From an uncultured Clostridia bacterium (GTDB lineage Bacteria; Bacillota; Clostridia; Christensenellales; Aristaeellaceae): 64,000 nucleotides of DNA. A program made the position numbers and the translations under genes. Positions 58,472 to 64,000 of the stretch are shown one piece after another. The DNA lies in the NCBI GenBank assembly GCA_946414315.1, contig CAMKNZ010000006.1, positions 1-64,000 on the forward strand, in the 5' to 3' direction. The notes below the pieces were generated by a model. It saw nothing but the letters and a program-made list of their open reading frames with translations, was not told where the DNA came from and did not search any database. The stretch's first letter is position 1, and each line of letters opens with the position of its first letter.

Positions 58472-60337
58472 ATGGCTGATCTGGTAGTGATCGGCGCGGG
58501 GCACGCGGGCTGTGAAGCCGCGCTTGCCGCCGCGCGGATGGGTATTGATACAATTCTTTTAACACTGAATATGGACGGGATCGCGCTGATGGCCTGCAAC
58601 CCGGTGATCGGCGGCAGCGCCAAGGGGCACCTTGTGCGCGAGCTGGACGCACTGGGCGGCGAGATGGGCCTGGCGATTGACGATACCTTCCTGCAGAGCC
58701 GGATGCTGAACATGGGCAAGGGTCCGGCGGTGCATTCCCTGCGCGCCCAGGCGGACAAGCAGGCGTATCAGAACCGGATGCGCAAGGCCCTGATGACCGC
58801 GGACCGGCTGACGGTGCGGCAGGGCGAAGCAGCCTCCATCGAGACGGAGAACGGCCGGGTGACGGCGGTAACGACGGTCACCGGCGCAAGGATCCCGTGC
58901 CGGGCGGCGGTGGTCTGCACCGGCGTATACCTGAAGGGAAGCATCATTATCGGGGAACACCGCCACGACGGCGGGCCCCAGGGCTTGATGAACGCCTCGG
59001 AGCTGTCCGCGAGCCTGACGGAACTCGGCTTTGAGCTGCGCAGGTACAAGACCGGCACGCCGGCACGGGTGGACGTGCGGAGCGTAGACTTTGACGAAAT
59101 GGAAGAACAGAAGGGCGACGAACCGGTCGTCCCGTTCTCCTTCCTGACGGACCGGAAGCTGGAAAACACCTACAGCTGCTATCTGACCTGGACGACCCCG
59201 GAGACCCACAGGATCATCCTGGACAACCTGCACCGGGCGCCGCTGTACAGCGGGAAGATCCACGGCATCGGGCCGCGGTACTGCCCGAGCATTGAGGACA
59301 AGGTGGTCCGCTTTGCCGACAAGGACCGGCACCAGATCTTCCTGGAGCCGGAAGGGAAGGAAAGCCGGGAATGGTATGTGCAGGGCATGAGCACCTCCAT
59401 GCCGGAGGACGTGCAGTGGGCCATGTACCGGACGATCCCGGGCCTGCGCAGGTGCGAATTCACACGCCTGGGATACGCGATCGAATACGACTGCATCGAC
59501 AGCCGGGAACTGCGGCCGACGCTGGAAAGCCTGCGCATCGGCGGGCTGTTCTTCGCCGGGCAGATCAACGGCACCAGCGGATATGAAGAGGCGGCCTGTC
59601 AGGGCCTTCTGGCGGGAATGAACGCCGCGCTGGAGATCCAGGGCAGGGAGCAGATCATCCTGACCCGGGATATGGCCTATATCGGCGTGCTGACGGACGA
59701 CCTGACCACCAAGGGAACGGACGAGCCCTACCGCATGATGACCTCCCGGGCGGAACACCGGCTGTACCTGCGGCAGGACAACGCGGACCTGCGCCTGACG
59801 GAGATCGGCCACAAGGCGGGGCTGGCTTCGGACGAACGGCTGGAGCGGACGCGGAAAAAGCAGAAAGAGACGGAAGAACTGCTGCGGCAGCTTTCCACCA
59901 CCCGCTTCGCGCCGGGAGAACAGCTGAACGCGCTGCTGACCGAAAAAGGACAGCCGGAAGTTACCGGATCCCAGAAGGCGGAAGACCTGCTGAAACGGCC
60001 GGAAATCACCCTGAAGGACCTGACGCGGCTGCAGCCGGAGTGGGCGGAGGCTTCGCCGGCCGCGGCGGAGCAGGCGGAAATCCAGGTAAAATACGCCGGC
60101 TATCTGGAAAAGGAAGCGCAGATGATCAGGCAGGCCAGGCAGATGGAGGAGATCCGGCTGCCGCAGGATATCTGCTACGCGGAGATCGAACACCTGCGGC
60201 TGGAAGCCCGCCAGAAGCTGGACCGACAGAAGCCTGTTTCCTTGGGCGCCGCCGGGCGGATTCCCGGTGTGAATCCCGCGGACGTGGCGGTGCTGTCCGT
60301 CTGGCTGCATAAACAAAAGATGAACCAGGAACAGTGA
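58472..60337 (+). CDS. mnmG: tRNA uridine 5-carboxymethylaminomethyl modification enzyme
   Basis: An FAD-dependent enzyme that, with MnmE, modifies wobble U34 of several tRNAs. 621 residues, the usual length. N-terminal dinucleotide fold VVIGAGHAGCEAALAAARMG, signature blocks CNPVIGGSAKGHLVRE, GPAVHSLRAQADK and FFAGQINGTSGYEEAACQG, and the C-terminal helical MnmE-binding domain are present. ATG 58472 begins at the conserved N-terminus. It normally neighbours mnmE and rsmG near the origin; here it follows a surface-protein gene. Confidence 0.96.
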   Translation: MADLVVIGAGHAGCEAALAAARMGIDTILLTLNMDGIALMACNPVIGGSAKGHLVRELDALGGEMGLAIDDTFLQSRMLNMGKGPAVHSLRAQADKQAYQNRMRKALMTADRLTVRQGEAASIETENGRVTAVTTVTGARIPCRAAVVCTGVYLKGSIIIGEHRHDGGPQGLMNASELSASLTELGFELRRYKTGTPARVDVRSVDFDEMEEQKGDEPVVPFSFLTDRKLENTYSCYLTWTTPETHRIILDNLHRAPLYSGKIHGIGPRYCPSIEDKVVRFADKDRHQIFLEPEGKESREWYVQGMSTSMPEDVQWAMYRTIPGLRRCEFTRLGYAIEYDCIDSRELRPTLESLRIGGLFFAGQINGTSGYEEAACQGLLAGMNAALEIQGREQIILTRDMAYIGVLTDDLTTKGTDEPYRMMTSRAEHRLYLRQDNADLRLTEIGHKAGLASDERLERTRKKQKETEELLRQLSTTRFAPGEQLNALLTEKGQPEVTGSQKAEDLLKRPEITLKDLTRLQPEWAEASPAAAEQAEIQVKYAGYLEKEAQMIRQARQMEEIRLPQDICYAEIEHLRLEARQKLDRQKPVSLGAAGRIPGVNPADVAVLSVWLHKQKMNQEQ

Positions 60338-60346
60338 ACAAACGAA

Positions 60347-60374
60347 AAAGGAGCTGCGGGGACGCAGCTCCTTT
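60347..60374 (+). terminator. Terminator after mnmG
   Basis: AAAGGAGCTGCG-GGGA-CGCAGCTCCTTT, ending in T. It may also serve the minus-strand MATE remnant. Confidence 0.85.
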
Positions 60375-60387
60375 GCTTTATGGGTGT

Positions 60388-60795
60388 TTATTTGTTCAAC
60401 AGGTAAAAATGCTTCAGAATCTTTTCACAGTCGTCCAGCATATAGGAGGTGACGCCGAGGCCCAGCAGCCCGGAGGTCAGCAGGGACAGGCAGACGGAGG
60501 TCACGATCATGACGGAGAACAGGCCGTGGATATTTTCCCTTTTCTGGGCCAGATACCTGCCGTAGAGGATCTGGGATCCGCTGACGAACGTGATACTGGC
60601 TGCATAGAGGAAATGGTTCAGCGGCCCGAACAGGCCGATGGCGCTCATGGCGTCTGTTCCCAGCACGTTGCTGGCGTACAGGCTGTCCACAATGCCGTTC
60701 ACGGCGTTAATCACGATCAGGAGCACCTGGTAGGGCAGCAGCCGGAAGAACAGCCCGGTCAGCAGTTTGTGATCGGAGGAAACCTGCCTGGCCAT
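60388..60795 (-). pseudogene. N-terminal fragment of a MATE-family transporter
   Basis: 135 residues resembling the first three helices of a MATE efflux protein (NAVNGIVDSLYASNVLGTDA, then GPLNHFLYAASITFVSGSQI). Family members have about 450 residues and 12 helices. The frame stops directly before the mnmG terminator and no continuation is visible in any frame. The RBS is weak. It is most likely a decayed remnant left by deletion of the 3' part. Confidence 0.7.
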
Positions 60796-60820
60796 AACAT
60801 CGATTCTTTCATACGGAAAT

Positions 60821-60852
60821 CAAAAGCCCGGAGGATTACCTCCGGGCTTTTG
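60821..60852 (-). terminator. Terminator of the ligase-ACP-oxoamine synthase gene
   Basis: CAAAAGCCCGGAGG-ATTA-CCTCCGGGCTTTTG, a perfect 14-bp stem immediately after the stop codon. Confidence 0.9.
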
Positions 60853-60856
60853 CCTG

Positions 60857-63800
60857 TTATTCTTCCACCTTGTCGTAGTTCCGGCGGGGCAGTTCAATGC
60901 CGAACTCACGGGCTGTGGCTTCGAGGATATCAAGAGCCTGCTCGATCTGTTCGGGCTTATGCTCGCTGATCACGCAGAAGCGGAGGCGGGCTTTGCCCTT
61001 CGGTACGGCGGGATACATGGCGGGCGGCACGCTGACGCCGCGCTTTTTCAGTTCATTGGAGAGCAGCCAGGCGTCCTCGTCCTTGCCGACCAGGACCGGC
61101 AGTACGGCAGTTTCGCCGGCCAGGCAGATGTCCAGGTGGCGCCGGCGGGCGCTGTCCGCGAAGGCCTTGATGGCGACGCGCAGGTGCTCCATGATCTCCG
61201 GATGGGTCCGGAGCGTGCGGATGGCAGCCAGGGAACCGGCAGCCAGCGCCGGGGAGATACCCACGGAGAAGACGAAACCGGGCATGTTGTAGCGCAGGTA
61301 GTCGATAAGGCACTTCTTGCCGGCCAGATAGCCGCCGCAGGTGCCCAGACCCTTGGACAGGGTGCCGTATTTGATGTCGATATCGTCGCCTGCCAGGCCG
61401 AAGTATTCGTCCACGCCGCCGCCGGTCTTGCCGATAACACAGGCGCTGTGGGCTTCGTCGACCATCAGGAAGCAGCCGTACTCCTTCTTGATGCGGACGA
61501 ATTCCGGAACGGGGGCGATGTCGCCGTCCATACTGTAGGCGCCCTCAATCACGATGAGGACCTTTTCATAATAGGCGCGCTGGCTCTTCAGGATCGTTTC
61601 CAGCGCAGCGGTATCGCTGTGGGGGAAGGGACGGGATGTCGCGTCGGACAGCTTGCAGCCCTGCTCGATGGAGTTGTGGGCCAGGGCGTCGTAGAGGATC
61701 AGGTCGTTCTTGCCGCAGAAGTTGCCGACGAAGGTCACGTTGGTGGAATGGCCGCCAACGCAGACCACGGCATCCTCGGTGTGCTTCCAGTCCGCGATCT
61801 CTTTTTCCAGATCCTTGTGGACCTGCTTTTCACCGGCCAGCAGGCGGCTGCCGCTGGCGCTGGTGCCGTATTTGTCGATGGCGGCCTTGGCGGCATCCTT
61901 GACCTCTTTGCGGCCGGACATGCCGACGTAGTTGTAGGAACCGAACTCCAGAACTTCCTTGCCGTCGATGATGCCAGTATCCAGCAGGGGAGATTCATGG
62001 GTGACAAAGTAGGGATTGTCTCCCTTGCCGACCAGAGCTTCCTGGCGCTCCAGGAAGTGCTTGTATTCGGGCGTGTCCTCGAAACGGAAGATCGGGCGGA
62101 CGGGAACGCGCTCCTTCGGCTTGGCGCCTTCGGCGGTGCCGCCGTCCAGCAGGTTTTCCACCACGCGGCTCATGCCCAGGACGGTGGCGCACTGGCCGTA
62201 TTCCTCGGCCGGGATGGTGACGCCCCATTCCTCTTCCGCCTTCAGGGCGATGGAGAGCACCTGCAGGCTGTCGCCCTGCAGATCCTCGATGAAGTTGGCG
62301 TTATCGGTGATCTCGCTCTCGCTGATCTCCAGCGCCTCGGCGTACATGGCACGGACCTTCTTCAGGATCTCGTCATGACGGGCGCTCTTGGTCTCCAGCG
62401 CGGCTGCGGCGGCGACTTCGGCACCGGCGTTCTGGGCATGCAGGTCCAGTTCGCGGTAGGAGAGCTCGCCTTCTTCATACATGCGCTTGAGCTCGAGCCG
62501 CTTGACCTTGATGCCGCTGACCAGGGGCAGGCGCATGGGGGTGACCAGCGCACGGTTCAGCTGGGTATACAGGGGCAGCTTCGTGTTGGCGGCGGCGACA
62601 GCCGCGGCCAGCTTATCCAGATAGGCGTTGTCGGTGTAGTTTTCGCCCACGTTCATGACCAGGACGATATCTTCGTTCCGGTCGCGACGGTTGCGGCGGA
62701 AGCCGACCACGCAGCTCTGGTCCACGCCCTTCAGGGAGGCGAAGGTGTCTTCCATATCGTCCGGATAGACGTTCTCACCGGATTCGTTGATGATGACGTC
62801 CTTCAGCCGGCCGCGGATATACAGCCGTCCGGTGGCGTCGATCTGGGCGATGTCGCCGGTCTGCATCCAGCCGCCGGCCAGCGTGTCGGGCGGGAGAATC
62901 TCGCCGTGAACGACGCGGGCGGAATGGATCCCGGGTCCCCGGATCTGCAGCTCGCCGGTCTTTTCGCCCTCTTTTTCGGGGACGATGCGGTATTCGGCGG
63001 AGGAGAGGGGCTTACCGACGGAACCGTTCAGCCGGTGCTTCAGGTCCATGCCGGTTTCAAAACCGTTGATACCGGTTTCAGTCATGCCGTAGCCGGTGAC
63101 GGTATAGTAACCCAGGGCGTTCAGGGTGCGGAGCGTCTCGTTCGGCGTATGGCTGCCGCCGAGGATGATTACGTCCACCTCGGTCCCCAGAAGCTTTTCA
63201 TTCAGGGAGGCGAAAGCCTTTTCTTGCGCCCAGGCAAGGCCGGATTCCGGAGAGACGGTCTGGCGTGCGAGGGACAGCGCCTTGAGGGACTGGAACGCGC
63301 TGCGTTTGGCCTTGCTCTCTTTCTTCAGGCCCTTTTCCACGGAACGGACCAGGCTGTTGCCCACCAGGGGCACCATGATCAGCAGGTTCGGCGGGAAATG
63401 GTGGCAGGTATTGATGATGGAATTGGGCGTGCGGTCCTGCAGATAAACGCTGGCCGTACCCATGAAATGCGCCAGGATGACGTTGCCCATGAAGCCCAGC
63501 ACATGGTGGAAGGGCAGGAAGGCCAGCGTCTTGCGGCCACGGTTGTCCGGATGGACGATGCGGCGGTTGACGTTGAAAAGGGTCAGGGCGTTGAGCGCCT
63601 GCTCGCACACGGCGGTGCCGTTGTAGGCGAAGATCCGGCTGGTGCCGGTGGTGCCGCTGGTGCACATGGCGGTATATTCGCCCCAGACAGGGGTGAATCC
63701 GATGGCACGCGGCGCTTCCCTGATCTCTTTGAAATCGATCTGGCGGACGTTACCGGCCAGGGCCCGGGGTTTCCGGGAAATGATCTGGCGGCAGTTTGCT

Positions 63801-64000
63801 TCGTTCAGCAGGCCCTGGATCACGTTATCCGGAGCGGACGCGTCCAGCAGCAGGGCGTTGTGACCGGAACGCATGACGCCCCAGTACAGGCTCGGCCAGT
63901 CGTGGCAGGTGTCCACGGCGATGCCGATCCAGCCCTCTTCCGGAGCGAGCTGCGCGATGCAGGCGGCGTAGTCGTCCGCCCGAAGCGCCATTTCCGCGTA
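60857..64000 (-). CDS. Trifunctional acyl-AMP ligase - acyl carrier - alpha-oxoamine synthase (5' end outside window)
   Basis: The frame is open at base 64000 (reads Y-A-E-M-A-L-R), so some N-terminal residues are missing. Counting from the Met at 63991, residues 1-480 are an ANL ligase (TSGTTGTSR, GYGMTETG, GGWMQTGD). About 535-610 is an acyl carrier domain with the phosphopantetheine Ser near 575 (LQGDSLQVL). About 645-1040 is a PLP-dependent alpha-oxoamine synthase related to BioF, Kbl and serine palmitoyltransferase: GSYNYVGMSG, SASGSRLLAG, DEAHSACVIG and the Schiff-base Lys near 880 in TLSKGLG. I infer that it activates a fatty acid, holds it on the carrier and condenses it with an amino acid to an alpha-aminoketone (lipid or signal). 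Confidence 0.88.
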   Translation of the reverse strand, partial: YAEMALRADDYAACIAQLAPEEGWIGIAVDTCHDWPSLYWGVMRSGHNALLLDASAPDNVIQGLLNEANCRQIISRKPRALAGNVRQIDFKEIREAPRAIGFTPVWGEYTAMCTSGTTGTSRIFAYNGTAVCEQALNALTLFNVNRRIVHPDNRGRKTLAFLPFHHVLGFMGNVILAHFMGTASVYLQDRTPNSIINTCHHFPPNLLIMVPLVGNSLVRSVEKGLKKESKAKRSAFQSLKALSLARQTVSPESGLAWAQEKAFASLNEKLLGTEVDVIILGGSHTPNETLRTLNALGYYTVTGYGMTETGINGFETGMDLKHRLNGSVGKPLSSAEYRIVPEKEGEKTGELQIRGPGIHSARVVHGEILPPDTLAGGWMQTGDIAQIDATGRLYIRGRLKDVIINESGENVYPDDMEDTFASLKGVDQSCVVGFRRNRRDRNEDIVLVMNVGENYTDNAYLDKLAAAVAAANTKLPLYTQLNRALVTPMRLPLVSGIKVKRLELKRMYEEGELSYRELDLHAQNAGAEVAAAAALETKSARHDEILKKVRAMYAEALEISESEITDNANFIEDLQGDSLQVLSIALKAEEEWGVTIPAEEYGQCATVLGMSRVVENLLDGGTAEGAKPKERVPVRPIFRFEDTPEYKHFLERQEALVGKGDNPYFVTHESPLLDTGIIDGKEVLEFGSYNYVGMSGRKEVKDAAKAAIDKYGTSASGSRLLAGEKQVHKDLEKEIADWKHTEDAVVCVGGHSTNVTFVGNFCGKNDLILYDALAHNSIEQGCKLSDATSRPFPHSDTAALETILKSQRAYYEKVLIVIEGAYSMDGDIAPVPEFVRIKKEYGCFLMVDEAHSACVIGKTGGGVDEYFGLAGDDIDIKYGTLSKGLGTCGGYLAGKKCLIDYLRYNMPGFVFSVGISPALAAGSLAAIRTLRTHPEIMEHLRVAIKAFADSARRRHLDICLAGETAVLPVLVGKDEDAWLLSNELKKRGVSVPPAMYPAVPKGKARLRFCVISEHKPEQIEQALDILEATAREFGIELPRRNYDKVEE

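Overview
The window looks like a chromosomal segment of an anaerobic, gut- or rumen-type Clostridia bacterium (Firmicutes). The reasons are AGGAGG ribosome binding sites, sigma-A promoters (TTGACA-17-TATAAT), U-tailed intrinsic terminators, a T-box riboswitch, a class B sortase pilus, IreB, LuxS, VanW and a beta-mannan utilisation locus. The sequence is moderately GC-rich by eye. A placement near Christensenellales/Aristaeellaceae is only a guess. No rRNA, CRISPR array, phage or intact insertion sequence was seen.

Layout. (1) 1-6824: a sortase-assembled pilus locus whose order resembles the streptococcal FCT region: Cna-B pilin (5' end outside the window), small ORF, SipA-like signal-peptidase homologue lacking catalytic Ser and Lys, FctA-like major pilin, class B sortase, and a large Cna-B adhesin. 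(2) 6902-12342: an extracytoplasmic family-5 solute-binding protein, a decapitated histidine kinase remnant, and a GGDEF-EAL protein on the minus strand. (3) 13022-14008: a GMP synthase with only its ATP-pyrophosphatase half. (4) 14217-28218: a compact mannan locus: GH113 mannanase, mannose-6-phosphate isomerase, sugar ABC importer, mannobiose 2-epimerase-type AGE enzyme, LacI regulator, two GH130 phosphorylases, a SASA-family esterase and a GH2 beta-mannosidase. GTTAAC operators lie next to three promoters. Imported mannooligosaccharides would be deacetylated, cut, epimerised and phosphorolysed inside the cell. (5) 28257-31344: a T-box leader in front of an XRE-cupin-acyl-CoA synthetase fusion and a Nudix hydrolase. 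(6) 31464-38887: VanW protein, GH27 alpha-galactosidase, pyrH, an inverted-repeat element, prfC and typA.

(7) 38942-42124 (minus strand): secreted protein, SH3 protein, an overlooked 42-residue protein, and a parvulin-type foldase. (8) 42322-46038: HD-GYP protein, small proteins including a 57-residue zinc-ribbon peptide with a leader-like N-terminus, and a degraded stretch holding a short leader-peptide transcription unit. (9) 46039-52169: SpoIIE-type phosphatase and STAS partner, TlpA-like thioredoxin protein, luxS, DUF402-like protein, HAD phosphatase and a membrane protein. (10) 52359-55853 (minus strand): glnS, gltX and then the matching tRNA-Gln(CUG) and tRNA-Glu(CUC) behind a consensus promoter. 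(11) 56014-64000: ireB, a BIG_2 surface protein, mnmG, a truncated MATE gene, and a ligase-ACP-alpha-oxoamine synthase fusion that runs off the right edge.

The two most novel-looking items are the T-box in front of an acyl-CoA synthetase (apparent specifier AUC, isoleucine) and the trifunctional ligase-ACP-PLP enzyme. All functional assignments rest on motif recognition by eye; no database search was run.
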